Origin: Bradyrhizobium elkanii WSM2783 | GTDB lineage: Bacteria; Pseudomonadota; Alphaproteobacteria; Rhizobiales; Xanthobacteraceae | Length of the DNA stretch: 38,266 bases | Assembly (NCBI RefSeq): GCF_000472865.1 | Contig: NZ_AXAP01000078.1 | Location: 1-38,266, forward strand | Direction of reading: 5' to 3' | Shown: positions 1 to 7,874 of the stretch, one piece after another | How positions within the stretch are numbered: the first letter of the stretch is position 1 | Layout of the letters: every line of letters begins with the position of its first letter | The notes under the pieces: generated by a model | Databases searched by the model: none | What the model saw: only the letters and a program-made list of their open reading frames with translations | What the model was told of the DNA's origin: nothing | Translations under genes and position numbers: made by a program

Positions 1-1
1 C

Positions 2-181
2 AGTGACGCCGGCAAGGCACAGTACCAGGCCCGCTCGATCTGCGAATGCATCCATGCCCGCTGGCGCAACTGGGACCTCAGGCAATTGACGGTGCGCGGC
101 ATCGAAAAGGTCCGAGCCGTCGTGCTCTGGTACGCCCTCACCAACAACATCCTGCAGGGACATCGCCTCGCCAACCCATAG
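2..181 (+). pseudogene. IS transposase, C-terminal fragment (IS1182-like DDE)
   Basis: An open frame enters from the left window edge and ends at TAG 179-181, giving 59 residues. The peptide carries the pattern R-S-I-C-E-x-I-H-A-R-W-R, then V-R-G-I-E-K-V-R-A-V, then W-Y-A-L-T-N-N-I-L. This resembles the C-terminal end of IS1182/IS5-type DDE transposases, where the catalytic Glu region is followed by an R-G-x-x-K-x-R helix. The start lies outside the window, so I cannot tell an intact element from a remnant. No inverted-repeat end is obvious between 182 and 320, which favours a remnant. Family assignment is from recall of motif style and is moderately sure. Confidence 0.6.
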
Positions 182-320
182 CTGCGCCAAACCATAGCGG
201 CGCGCAAATCCCGCCCCGCTCCACCGTCGAGGTCTTCAACATCCGCTACTTCGGATGCCGTCTACCCGAAAACCGAATTGGTTCTCAGGCTCTACGGCCG
301 TCGTTCAACGCAGCCCTCCG

Positions 321-971
321 CTACCTCTTCCTCGCCGCCTTCGGCTTTGGCTCGGGCTTCAGAGCCTGCGGGTCGAAGCCGATGTAGAAGATGTAGTTCT
401 CGGCAACGTCGGCTGACGGCGCCGGAAAGGTCAGATCCTCAGCCACCAGCGTAAAGGGCTCGCTGCCGCTTTCGCCCATCGTCACTGTGGTCTGATAGGC
501 CTTGGTCGCGATCGTCTTTTCCGAGACGCCGCCCTGCACCACGGCGACGCGCAGCGGCACCTGAACGGTCGGCGGGGCGCCGGCAGGACCGACGATGATC
601 CGGCCCTGGATGCCGATCCGCGCCGTGATGTCGCCGCCATTGAGCGCGCATTCGCGGGCGGTGCGGGTGATCGTCGCCTGGAACCTGAGGTCGCTGCCGA
701 CCGGTTCCTTGCCGGGCGCCCCCACCGCGTAAGTCGAGGCACCGGAGCGGATCGCCACCGGCGGACAGAGGACGTCCGATTCGCTGCTCTGGCCCCCGGC
801 GGGCGCCGGCGGCTTCTCAGCCGGCTGCTCCTCGGACTTGCCGCCGCCGAACAGGCTCTTGAAGCGATCGGTCAATGACTGTGCCGCCGCCGGCGCGGCC
901 AGGGTGCCGCAACCAAGCGCAGTCGCCACCACAGAGGCGATCGCGGCTCTGATCACACGATGTCTTGCCAT
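321..971 (-). CDS. exported protein of unknown function, basic C-terminus
   Basis: This 216-residue protein starts at ATG 971 (M-A-R-H-R-V). Longer upstream starts are possible, but this one puts a normal signal peptide at the N-terminus: basic n-region, hydrophobic core around residues 8-25, and a likely signal peptidase I site near A-P-A-A-A-Q-S. An L-G-C-G run inside the core is not a canonical lipobox. The mature part has a Pro/Glu/Lys-rich linker (about residues 45-65), then a mostly beta-like domain. The C-terminus is Lys/Pro/Arg rich (K-P-E-P-K-P-K-A-A-R-K-R). I do not recognise a named family. It is the last gene of the thrC-M16-GNAT strand run, 102 bases after the GNAT gene, and is probably periplasmic. 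Confidence 0.75.
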   Translation of the reverse strand: MARHRVIRAAIASVVATALGCGTLAAPAAAQSLTDRFKSLFGGGKSEEQPAEKPPAPAGGQSSESDVLCPPVAIRSGASTYAVGAPGKEPVGSDLRFQATITRTARECALNGGDITARIGIQGRIIVGPAGAPPTVQVPLRVAVVQGGVSEKTIATKAYQTTVTMGESGSEPFTLVAEDLTFPAPSADVAENYIFYIGFDPQALKPEPKPKAARKR

Positions 972-1073
972 GAGAATCCCTGCCATCCCATTTCCCGCGG
1001 CGTTATAGCAGCGCAATGGCGGCGAACCCAAGGCGCTAGCAAAGGCGCGACCGAGGCGCCAGGAACCCGAGGG

Positions 1074-1661
1074 CTAGCCCCGGAAATCCTCATGCAACAG
1101 GCCAAACAGCAGGTGATCCTGCCAGATGCCGTTGATGCAGAGATAGCGCCGCGCCAGGCCCTCGCGGGTGAAGCCGCATTTCTCCAGCACGCGGATCGAG
1201 GGCGCGTTGGAGGGGATGCAGGCGGCCTCGATCCGGTGCAGATTGAGCTCGCCGAACAGCGAAGGCAACAGCACCCGCAGCGCCGTGGTCATGTAGCCGC
1301 GATGCGCATAGGGCTCGCCGACCCAATAGCCGATGGTGCCGGCCTGCACGATGCCGCGGCGGACATTGGCGAGCGTGATGCCGCCGACCATCACGCCGTC
1401 CACTTCGCGGAAGATGATGAAGGGATAGGAGCGGTCGGCGGCGATATCCTCGGCGTAGCGGCGCAGGCGGCGGCGGAAGCCGGAACGGGTCAAATCATCG
1501 GACGGCCAGATCGGCTCCCAAGGCGTGAGATAGGCGCGGCTCGATTCGCGCAGCTGCGCCCATTGCGGAAAGTCAGCCATTTGCGGCGCGCGTAGCAGCA
1601 GGCCATGACCGCGCGGCATCAGTGCAGCCGGTCCGCTGGATGGCAAACGAAACAGGGCCAT
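1074..1661 (-). CDS. GNAT N-acetyltransferase, RimJ/RimL type
   Basis: The 195-residue protein has the layout of RimJ/RimL-like GNAT enzymes, which move acetyl from acetyl-CoA to an amine such as a protein N-terminus. Visible marks are the core strand segment with G-G-I-T-L-A-N-V, the acetyl-CoA loop A-H-R-G-Y-M-T-T-A-L (R-x-x-G-x-A-like) near residues 120-130, and the late motif N-A-P-S-I-R-V-L-E-K-C-G-F typical of the family. The start ATG 1661 is preceded by a GGGGAG stretch. It lies 152 bases downstream of the M16 peptidase gene, separated by two palindromic repeats. The substrate cannot be told from sequence; a RimJ ribosomal protein role is one possibility. Confidence 0.85.
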   Translation of the reverse strand: MALFRLPSSGPAALMPRGHGLLLRAPQMADFPQWAQLRESSRAYLTPWEPIWPSDDLTRSGFRRRLRRYAEDIAADRSYPFIIFREVDGVMVGGITLANVRRGIVQAGTIGYWVGEPYAHRGYMTTALRVLLPSLFGELNLHRIEAACIPSNAPSIRVLEKCGFTREGLARRYLCINGIWQDHLLFGLLHEDFRG

Positions 1662-1707
1662 GCCCTTGAACTCCCCTGCCCGCTAGCGGGCTGCCGGTCT
1701 ATCTTTT

Positions 1708-1758
1708 AGGGCATGATCTTTTCGGAAAACCGGTCTCCACTTTTCCGGATCATGCCCT
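1708..1758. repeat. palindromic intergenic repeat, copy 1
   Basis: A 51-base element whose ends AGGGCATGATC and GATCATGCCCT are perfect inverted repeats, with inner arms TTCGGAAAACC and ACTTTTCCGG. The central heptamer is GGTCTCC. This style of element is widespread in Bradyrhizobium and Rhodopseudomonas intergenic regions. A tandem direct copy follows at 1766. Confidence 0.85.
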
Positions 1759-1765
1759 TCCGTTT

Positions 1766-1815
1766 GGGCATGATCTCTTCGGAAAACCGGAGACCACTTT
1801 TCCGGATCATGCCCT
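1766..1815. repeat. palindromic intergenic repeat, copy 2 overlapping a stop codon
   Basis: The second tandem copy has the same terminal GGGCATGATC/GATCATGCCC arms and the same flanks around the centre. Its central heptamer is GGAGACC, the exact reverse complement of the heptamer in copy 1. The right end reaches into the TAG stop codon (1814-1816) of the M16 peptidase gene, so the palindrome forms the immediate 3' end of that reading frame. As RNA it would fold into a strong stem-loop between two genes of the same strand. Confidence 0.85.
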
Positions 1816-3103
1816 AGTGCAGGAGCGTCTTCGCCTTCGACTGGGTTAATCCTTCCGCAAAAGACACCGCGGTGTCCAGACCTCTACCGCTGCCGAGCGC
1901 CACCACCGCCGGCCGGCTGCGCGCGAGCAGCGCACGGGCGGCATTGCGGGTCGATTCGACACTCACCGAATCGATCCGGCTGACCAGTTCGTCCACCGTC
2001 AGCGGCCTGCCATAGGCTAGCACATGGCGTGCCAACTGCTCGGCGCGGGAGGAACAGCTCTCCAGCGCCATCAGCAGCCCCGCCTTCATCTGCGCCTTGG
2101 CGCGCGCGATCTCGGCCTCGGTCAGAGTCTCCACGGCCTCGTTCATCACGTCCACGATCACCTCCATCATTTCCGGCGCATCCGACGGGTCGGTGCCGGT
2201 GTAGAGGCCGAAGAAGCCGGTGTCGCTATAGGGGGCATGGAAGGTGTAGATCGAGTAGCACAGTCCTCGCTTCTCCCGCACCTCCTGGAACAGCCGCGAC
2301 GACATCCCGCCGCCGAGCGTGTTGGTGAACACCTGCAGCGAGAACAGCGACAGGTCGGTCTGCGGCACGCCTTCCAGCGCCAGCGTCAGATGCGCCTGTT
2401 CGAGGTCGCGGTGCACGACGCGGGAACCGCCCTTGCCGAACATCGCCGCCAGCGGCTTCGGCGCGGGCGCCGCGTCGAAATTTGCGAACTTCTGCATTGC
2501 CTCTTCGACGATCCGCTTGTGGTCCACCGCGCCGGCGGCGGAGATCACCATATCGGGCCCGCGGTAATGCGTTGCGAGGTAGCCGCGCAGCATGTCGCGG
2601 TCGAACCCCTTCAGCGTCTTGGCGGTGCCGAGCAGGGAGCGGCCCATCGGCTGGTCGGGGTAGCAGAGCTCGTTCAGGTGCTCGAACACGACGTCGTCGG
2701 GCGTATCCTGCGCCGCACCGATCTCCTGCACGATGACGCTCTTCTCGCGCTCGAGCTCATCCGGCACGAAAGAGGGATTGGCGAGGATGTCGGCGAGCAC
2801 GTCGAGCGCCAGCGGCACGTCCGCCTTCATCACGCGCGCGTAATAGGCCGTCGTCTCGGTCGAGGTGCCGGCGTTGAGATCGCCGCCCACGGCCTCGATC
2901 TCCTCGACGATCTCGCGGGAGGAGCGGCGCGTCGTGCCCTTGAACGCCATGTGTTCGAGCAGGTGGGAGATCCCGTGCTCGTTCGGCTTCTCGTCGCGTC
3001 CGCCGACGCCGGCCCACACGCCGAGCGCGGCCGTCTCCAGATGCGGCATGGTGTCGGTGACCACGGTCAATCCGGACGGCAGCTTGGTGATCTCAACGCT
3101 CAT
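1814..3103 (-). CDS. M16 family zinc metallopeptidase (processing-peptidase-like)
   Basis: This 429-residue protein is an M16B (pitrilysin/mitochondrial processing peptidase-like) protease. The inverted zinc motif H-x-x-E-H is seen as H47-L-L-E50-H51, and the third ligand fits E127 in V-I-V-Q-E-I. The glycine-rich segment L-G-G-G-M-S-S-R-L-F near residue 270 and the R-G-L-C-Y motif of the C-terminal half are also present, so both M16 halves are complete. ATG 3103 overlaps the thrC stop by four bases (ATGA), indicating translational coupling. The thrC-M16 pairing is a common arrangement in alphaproteobacteria as far as I recall. Its substrates are unknown; peptide turnover is the usual proposal. 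Confidence 0.93.
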   Translation of the reverse strand: MSVEITKLPSGLTVVTDTMPHLETAALGVWAGVGGRDEKPNEHGISHLLEHMAFKGTTRRSSREIVEEIEAVGGDLNAGTSTETTAYYARVMKADVPLALDVLADILANPSFVPDELEREKSVIVQEIGAAQDTPDDVVFEHLNELCYPDQPMGRSLLGTAKTLKGFDRDMLRGYLATHYRGPDMVISAAGAVDHKRIVEEAMQKFANFDAAPAPKPLAAMFGKGGSRVVHRDLEQAHLTLALEGVPQTDLSLFSLQVFTNTLGGGMSSRLFQEVREKRGLCYSIYTFHAPYSDTGFFGLYTGTDPSDAPEMMEVIVDVMNEAVETLTEAEIARAKAQMKAGLLMALESCSSRAEQLARHVLAYGRPLTVDELVSRIDSVSVESTRNAARALLARSRPAVVALGSGRGLDTAVSFAEGLTQSKAKTLLH

Positions 3104-4518
3104 CCGGTTACTCCCTGCTTGGCGGCGCGGCTCACCGACAATACGAACTTTTCGACTTCCGCCTGATCGCTTTTCATCACCTTGAGGTGTTCGGGTTTGG
3201 TCATCAATCCGTCGAGCCAGGCCGGCAATTGCGGTCGCACTCCGCAGGCGGCCTCGACCGCATCGGGGAACTTGGCCGCATGCGCGGTCGACAGCACGAT
3301 ATTTGGAATCCTCGAATCGGCGCTATCGCGGTCGGCAACCGCCAGCGCCACCGCGGTGTGGGGATCGACCAGATCCCCGGCCTCGCGCCAGGCGGCACGG
3401 ATCGCGGCCGCAGTCTCGGTCTCGTCCGCCTTGCCTGCGTCGAACTCCTCGCGGATCGCAGCCAACATCGCAGCCGGCAACACGAAGCGGCCGGACTGCT
3501 TCAGCGAATCCATCAGCCGCCGCACACTGTCAGCGTCGCGTCGGCTTGCCTCGAACAACAGCCGCTCGAAATTCGAGGACACCTGGATGTCCATCGACGG
3601 CGAGGTCGTGGCGTGAACCTCGCGGACCTCGTAGATGCCCGTCTTCAGCGTGCGCGGCAGGATGTCGTTGACGTTGGCCGCGATCCGCAAGGATCGGATC
3701 GGCAAGCCCATGCGCTTGGCGACATAGCCCGCAAAGATGTCGCCGAAATTCCCGGTCGGCACCGTGAAGTCCACCGTCCGCTCCGGCGCGCCGAGCGCGA
3801 CCGCCGAGGTGAAATAGTAGACCACCTGCGCCACGACCCGTGCCCAGTTGATCGAGTTCACGCCTGACAGCGACACCGCATCGCGGAAGTCGTGATGGTT
3901 GAACAGCCCCTTCACGATCGCCTGGCAATCGTCGAAGGTGCCTTCGATCGCCAGCGCATGGATGTTGGCGGCGCCGGTCGTCGTCATCATCCGCCGCTGC
4001 ACCTCGGAGATGCGCCCTTGCGGGAACAACACGACGAGGTCGACATTTTCGAGATTGGCAAAGGCCTCGACCGCGGCGCCGCCGGTATCGCCTGATGTCG
4101 CGACCACGATCGTGGTGCGCCGTGAACGTTTCGCCAGCACGTGATCCATCAGCCGCGAGATCAACTGCATCGCGACGTCCTTGAACGCCAGCGTCGGGCC
4201 GTGGAACAGCTCCAGCAGGAATTGATTCGGGCCGATCTGGTCGAGCGGCACGACGGCGGGATGGCGGAACGTCGCGTAGGCTTCGTTCGCCATGCGACCG
4301 AGATCGGGATCGGAAATCTCGCCGCCTGCGAACGGCCTGATGACGTCGACCGCGACTTCCCAATAGGGCCGTCCGAAGAAGCCGGCGATGGTTTCGCGCG
4401 ACAGGACCGGCCAGCTTTCGGGCACGTACAGGCCACCGTCGCGGGCAAGCCCGGTCAGCATCACATCACAGAAACCAAGAACCGGGGCCTCTCCCCGGGT
4501 CGAAACATACCGCGTCAA
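3100..4518 (-). CDS. thrC: threonine synthase
   Basis: ThrC is a PLP enzyme that turns O-phosphohomoserine into threonine, the last step of threonine synthesis. The 472-residue protein begins M-T-R-Y-V-S-T-R-G-E, the classic ThrC N-terminus. The PLP lysine is K113 in G-P-T-L-A-F-K-D, and the phosphate-binding loop is A-T-S-G-D-T-G-G. I chose the TTG at 4518 because GGAG (4528-4525) lies six bases upstream and the family starts here. A TTG at 4530 would add four residues, and no ATG is available near. The gene heads a run with the M16 peptidase (ATGA overlap). A perfect AAAGGC/GCCTTT hairpin at 4529-4544 abuts the ribosome binding site. Confidence 0.95.
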   Translation of the reverse strand: MTRYVSTRGEAPVLGFCDVMLTGLARDGGLYVPESWPVLSRETIAGFFGRPYWEVAVDVIRPFAGGEISDPDLGRMANEAYATFRHPAVVPLDQIGPNQFLLELFHGPTLAFKDVAMQLISRLMDHVLAKRSRRTTIVVATSGDTGGAAVEAFANLENVDLVVLFPQGRISEVQRRMMTTTGAANIHALAIEGTFDDCQAIVKGLFNHHDFRDAVSLSGVNSINWARVVAQVVYYFTSAVALGAPERTVDFTVPTGNFGDIFAGYVAKRMGLPIRSLRIAANVNDILPRTLKTGIYEVREVHATTSPSMDIQVSSNFERLLFEASRRDADSVRRLMDSLKQSGRFVLPAAMLAAIREEFDAGKADETETAAAIRAAWREAGDLVDPHTAVALAVADRDSADSRIPNIVLSTAHAAKFPDAVEAACGVRPQLPAWLDGLMTKPEHLKVMKSDQAEVEKFVLSVSRAAKQGVTG

Positions 4519-4544
4519 ACCGCCCTCCAAAGGCTCAAGCCTTT
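4519..4544 (-). promoter_or_regulatory. thrC ribosome binding site with abutting hairpin
   Basis: Reading the minus strand, AAAGGC-TTGA-GCCTTT (4544-4529) forms a short perfect stem-loop. It is followed at once by GGAGGG (4528-4523), then a four-base gap and TTG 4518. The Shine-Dalgarno sequence decides the TTG start. Whether the hairpin modulates translation is inference. Confidence 0.55.
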
Positions 4545-5023
4545 ACCTTAAGCCCTTGATATCATGGAATTTATCGAGTTCTCGCTGCGCGGACCCGAAG
4601 CGCCACCATAAAGGGTTTTCGTGCCAAGGGGAAACCGCTTCTTGTGCGGCGCTGCCGCAAAGCACGGCAGGCTAGACGGAGGTGCGCCGTCAAGCGCGCT
4701 GGATGCGCTAGTCCATCGCTGGCGCGGTGCGGTTCTTTCTTTCTCGCACCTTTCTACAGGCCCGTGGTGCACGACCGGCAAGACTCGATCGCTCGCCGAT
4801 CTCTGGCGCGTCGGAACTATTGCCGTTTCTTCCCGTTTATGTCCGCCATTGAGGCCAGCGCAGCAGCGATCAGCGGCGCGGCCGACGCTCCGGCACATTG
4901 GATCAGAAGCTCTAGGAATCGCCTGCACCGCCCTGCTGTTCCCGAATTGCCCCGGCAGAAGCGAATGCAAGCGATGGGAACGGTCGCGCCTTCGGGCGCG
5001 ACCAGTTCCGCAGGCGGTGAGGA
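4545..5023. other. intergenic region without a supported gene
   Basis: About 480 bases separate the thrC leader from the response-regulator stop codon. Several ORFs cross it on both strands, but none shows a recognisable motif, a good start with a ribosome binding site, or a sensible composition. It presumably holds the thrC promoter at its left and the regulator's 3' end at its right. The only clear structure is the hairpin at 4982-5003. Confidence 0.6.
4982..5003 (-). terminator. stem-loop after the response regulator
   Basis: GGTCGCGCC and GGCGCGACC form a perfect 9-bp GC-rich stem around a four-base loop, 20 bases past the regulator's TGA at 5024. There is no U-run after it, so it is either a weak terminator or an RNA 3'-end stabiliser. 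In the plus-strand reading the loop is TTCG, a stable tetraloop. Confidence 0.5.
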
Positions 5024-5677
5024 TCAGCCCAACGCCATTTCGACGGCGATACGGATCAGGTCGGAATGGCTCTTGGCGCCCAGCTTCTGCTTCAGAAGCG
5101 AAGTGGTGTTGGCGACGGTCTTGTAGGAGATGTTGAGCGCCGCGGCGACCTCGCCGATCTTGTCGCCCCGGCCAAGCAGCCGCAGGATTTCCAGTTCGCG
5201 CGGCGACATCAGCGAGGCCGGATTGGCCTTGATGGCGGCGCCCGAAAAGGTCACGGCTTCGGCAAGGTGCGGCGATATGTAATTGTCCCCTGCCGCGACC
5301 TTGCGGACGGCTTTCACGAACACCCTGGGATCGTCGGTCTTTGAAACATAGCCCTGGGCGCCTGCTTCCACCGCGCGCACGACGAAGGCCGGATCGTCGT
5401 TCATGCTGAACATGATGATCCTGGCCTCTGGATCCTCCTTGCGGATCCGGCGCATCAACTCGAACCCGGAAACATCCGGGAGGTTGATGTCGATGACCGT
5501 AACATCAGGCTTCTTGCTGACATAGGCGCGGTGTCCCGACTTGGCGTCGGTGGCTTCCTCGATCTTCACCGAGCTGTCGGAAGCGAACAGCGACCGGCAC
5601 CCGGACAACACGACCGGGTGGTCATCGACAATCAATATTCTTGTGGCCGGTTTCGGCGTATCTTGCATCACTTGCAT
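5024..5677 (-). CDS. NarL/FixJ-family response regulator
   Basis: This 217-residue protein has an N-terminal receiver domain and a C-terminal LuxR-type helix-turn-helix, so it is a DNA-binding response regulator. Receiver residues visible are the acidic pair D18-D19, the phospho-acceptor D63 in V-I-D-I-N-L-P-D, and K113 in Y-V-S-K-T-D. The output domain runs from about residue 155, S-P-R-E-L-E-I-L-R-L-L, with the recognition helix region S-Y-K-T-V-A-N-T. Two ATGs lie close together, at 5677 and 5668. Neither has a strong ribosome binding site, so the start is uncertain by three residues. It is divergent from the kinase at 5751, its probable partner. Target genes are unknown. Confidence 0.9.
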   Translation of the reverse strand: MQVMQDTPKPATRILIVDDHPVVLSGCRSLFASDSSVKIEEATDAKSGHRAYVSKKPDVTVIDINLPDVSGFELMRRIRKEDPEARIIMFSMNDDPAFVVRAVEAGAQGYVSKTDDPRVFVKAVRKVAAGDNYISPHLAEAVTFSGAAIKANPASLMSPRELEILRLLGRGDKIGEVAAALNISYKTVANTTSLLKQKLGAKSHSDLIRIAVEMALG

Positions 5678-5750
5678 TCTGTATCCAGAACATAGGTCCC
5701 CGGGAACCGGTGAAAAGAAAAAACCACCGGAGCGAATTAGAATTATCCAA
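5678..5750. promoter_or_regulatory. divergent control region of a two-component pair
   Basis: This 73-base gap must hold the start signals for both the regulator (minus) and the kinase (plus). It contains the inverted repeat CCGGTG (5707-5712) and CACCGG (5725-5730) with 12 A-rich bases between. It also holds a near-palindrome around CCCCGGG at 5698-5704. No convincing sigma-70 boxes are seen. These dyads are candidates for autoregulation; that is inference. Confidence 0.4.
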
Positions 5751-7082
5751 ATGTGGAAAAAATGTTCGCTCCGAACGCGGTTCTTCCTTCCGCTCGGTAT
5801 CATGTTCGTGGCGGCGCTCCTGATCGGAGCGGTTTCGCTGAAGCTTTTCGTGCCGGAGCAACTGTCGGACGAGAGCGCACCGGCCGCACGTTCGGCCAGG
5901 GTGGTTGCCGACGCGCTCAACAGCGCGCTTCGGACCTCGGCCAATCCGCAAGCGACGCTGGATGCCTTTGCGCAGGCGCTCGGCACCTCCGAAGCCATCC
6001 GCTTCCATCGGGACGGTGCAAGCCACCCGCCGCCGCGGGTCGAGGTGCAAACCCCGATCGGACGGGTGCCGCGATGGTTCGTGGACCTGCTCACGATACC
6101 GGAGGTGGGCGCATCGTTCCCCGTCCGGATCGAAGGCAAGCAGGTCGGTGAGATCATTTTCTCGCCCGACCTGTCGGCCGATATTTTCGAGAAATGGATC
6201 GGCTTTGTTGCGATCACATTCTCCGTGGTTGCGCTGACGCTGCTCACCGGCGCTATCGCTTATTTCACCTCCGGCGCCGTGCTGCGTCCCCTGCAGGATC
6301 TCGGCGAAGGCCTCACCCGCATGCGCGGGGGTGATTATAAGCAGCTCATCCCCCCGTCGGGCCCGCCGGAGATCCGCCGAAGCGCCGAGGAAGCCAACGA
6401 ACTTGCCCGCACGCTGAGCTTGCTGAGCCAGGACAATCGAGGTTTGCTGCGCCGGATCGTCTCGCTGCAGGATGACGAGCGGCGCGATATGGCGCGCGAA
6501 CTGCACGACGAGCTCGGACCGCTGTTGTTCGGCATTCGCGCCAAAGCGGTTGCGCTGCTCGAAGCTCTCCCGCATGGCAACCTGCAACTTGCGGCCTCCG
6601 TCGACGGCATCCTGCAATCGGTCGAAGCGCTGCAGCAGGCCAACCGCCGCATCCTCGACCGGCTGCGGCCGCTCTACATCCAGGACTTGGGGCTGGAAAA
6701 AAGCATCGAGACCTTACTGCAATATGCGCGCGCGCAAGCGCCCGGGCTCAAGCTCGTCTCGCATATCGACGGCAGGCTGAATGCGATCGAGGGTCTGCTC
6801 TCGCAGACCGTCTATCGCGTGATCCAGGAGAGCATCACCAACGTGCTGCGCCATGCCCGAGCCCGCTCGGTCACCGTGGAGGCTTCGATGAAGGCTGCGG
6901 AGCTGATCGTGGAGGTATCGGACGACGGCATCGGCCTTCCCAAGGACTCCGTCTTCGGCCGCGGGTTGACCGGGATGCAGGAACGGGCCCGCGCGCTGAG
7001 CGGCACGCTCGAACTGGTGCGCGAAGACGGACGGACCATCGTGCGCTGCCTCCTGCCGGTCGGCGACAGCGCGCTTGGCTGA
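5751..7082 (+). CDS. membrane sensor histidine kinase, HisKA_3 (NarX/DegS type)
   Basis: The 443-residue kinase has a first membrane segment at about residues 11-31, an extracytoplasmic sensor region of about 115 residues, and a second membrane segment at about 149-173. A HAMP-like linker follows. The dimerisation/phospho-acceptor motif R-D-M-A-R-E-L-H-D-E-L-G-P puts the histidine at H252. The ATP-binding domain shows N364 (Q-E-S-I-T-N-V-L-R-H-A), D-D-G-I-G-L at 391-396 and G-R-G-L-T-G-M at 403-409. The start ATG 5751 places the first membrane helix correctly, although GGAG is rather far upstream. Its partner is the divergent regulator. The stop lies 24 bases from the SURF1 stop (tail to tail). 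The sensed signal is unknown. Confidence 0.9.
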   Translation: MWKKCSLRTRFFLPLGIMFVAALLIGAVSLKLFVPEQLSDESAPAARSARVVADALNSALRTSANPQATLDAFAQALGTSEAIRFHRDGASHPPPRVEVQTPIGRVPRWFVDLLTIPEVGASFPVRIEGKQVGEIIFSPDLSADIFEKWIGFVAITFSVVALTLLTGAIAYFTSGAVLRPLQDLGEGLTRMRGGDYKQLIPPSGPPEIRRSAEEANELARTLSLLSQDNRGLLRRIVSLQDDERRDMARELHDELGPLLFGIRAKAVALLEALPHGNLQLAASVDGILQSVEALQQANRRILDRLRPLYIQDLGLEKSIETLLQYARAQAPGLKLVSHIDGRLNAIEGLLSQTVYRVIQESITNVLRHARARSVTVEASMKAAELIVEVSDDGIGLPKDSVFGRGLTGMQERARALSGTLELVREDGRTIVRCLLPVGDSALG

Positions 7083-7106
7083 TAGCCGCGCTCGGCGCGG
7101 CATGAT

Positions 7107-7874
7107 CTACGCGCGACGTTGGCCGCGAAACCACAATGCGAAGACGATCAGCACCGCCACGGCCAGCGTGAACCAGGTGATGGCGTATTGCATGTGGTCG
7201 TCCTTGAGATTGACCTTCAGCGGTCCCGGCTTGGGAATGCCGCTGTCGGGCACGGGCGACTCGAGATCGATGTAGAAGGGCGCGACAGCCTTGCCGCCCT
7301 CGCCCCAGCCGAGCGCGCTCGCCATCGCGAGATGATTGCGGACGAACCACAGGCGTTTTGCCGGATTTTCCTTCGGCGTCAGCGAGCCGGCCCCCTCGGG
7401 AAAGCGGAGATAGCCGCTCAGCTTGACCGGTTCGCCCGTGATCAGCGGCGCGACCGCGCGATCCTGTTGGGCACGATCCTGCATCGTGTTCTGCACAAAG
7501 CCGGCATTGATCACGACGATCTCGCCGTCAGGCAGGCGCGCCGACAGAAACGCCCAGGTGCCGGGACCAGAAATGTCATCGCGGACCGCGGAGCCAGAAC
7601 TGAATACCATCGCATCCGGCAGCTTCGCATAGGTTGCAGTGAAGGTGACGCGGCGGAATTCGTCGCTCACCGGACGTAGCGCGGCCCATTGCGAAGGCTG
7701 CGGCAGCGCTTCGGGCGCCGCCGTCAGGCGCTCGTTGAGGGCCGCGATCAGCGCATGCTTCTCGACCCGGCGCTGCAATTGCCAGATCCCGAGGCCCGTG
7801 AAGACCACAACCAGGATCAACGTGAAAATGCCGAAGCCGGCGGCGCCGCGCCGTTGCGTGGATGCTGCGGTCAT
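7107..7874 (-). CDS. SURF1 family cytochrome oxidase assembly protein
   Basis: SURF1 proteins help insert heme a into subunit I of aa3 oxidases. The 255-residue protein has the family layout: an N-terminal membrane segment (about 13-31) ending in G-L-G-I-W-Q-L-Q-R-R, a periplasmic domain, and a C-terminal membrane segment near 228-248. Late conserved features include N-x-L-A-M-A-S-A-L-G-W, P-F-Y-I-D-L and N-L-K-D-D-H-M-Q-Y-A-I-T-W-F. ATG 7874 overlaps the DUF983 stop (ATGA), so the two genes are translationally coupled. It closes the cytochrome oxidase cluster on this strand, consistent with a role in CtaD maturation. Confidence 0.93.
   Translation of the reverse strand: MTAASTQRRGAAGFGIFTLILVVVFTGLGIWQLQRRVEKHALIAALNERLTAAPEALPQPSQWAALRPVSDEFRRVTFTATYAKLPDAMVFSSGSAVRDDISGPGTWAFLSARLPDGEIVVINAGFVQNTMQDRAQQDRAVAPLITGEPVKLSGYLRFPEGAGSLTPKENPAKRLWFVRNHLAMASALGWGEGGKAVAPFYIDLESPVPDSGIPKPGPLKVNLKDDHMQYAITWFTLAVAVLIVFALWFRGQRRA

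Noticed and set aside
46..387. 113-residue plus-strand ORF at the left edge
   Set aside because: It is out of frame with the transposase tail and runs into the 3' end of the exported-protein gene; no coding signature.
4548..5136. Several ORFs of 95-171 residues in the thrC-regulator gap
   Set aside because: Frames on both strands overlap each other, have no recognised motif or ribosome binding site, and show biased Arg/Ser/Ala composition.
5678..6247. N-terminal extension of the response regulator to 6247
   Set aside because: It would overlap the kinase on the opposite strand and adds Ser/Thr-rich sequence unlike any receiver family. ATG 5677 or 5668 starts the receiver domain properly.
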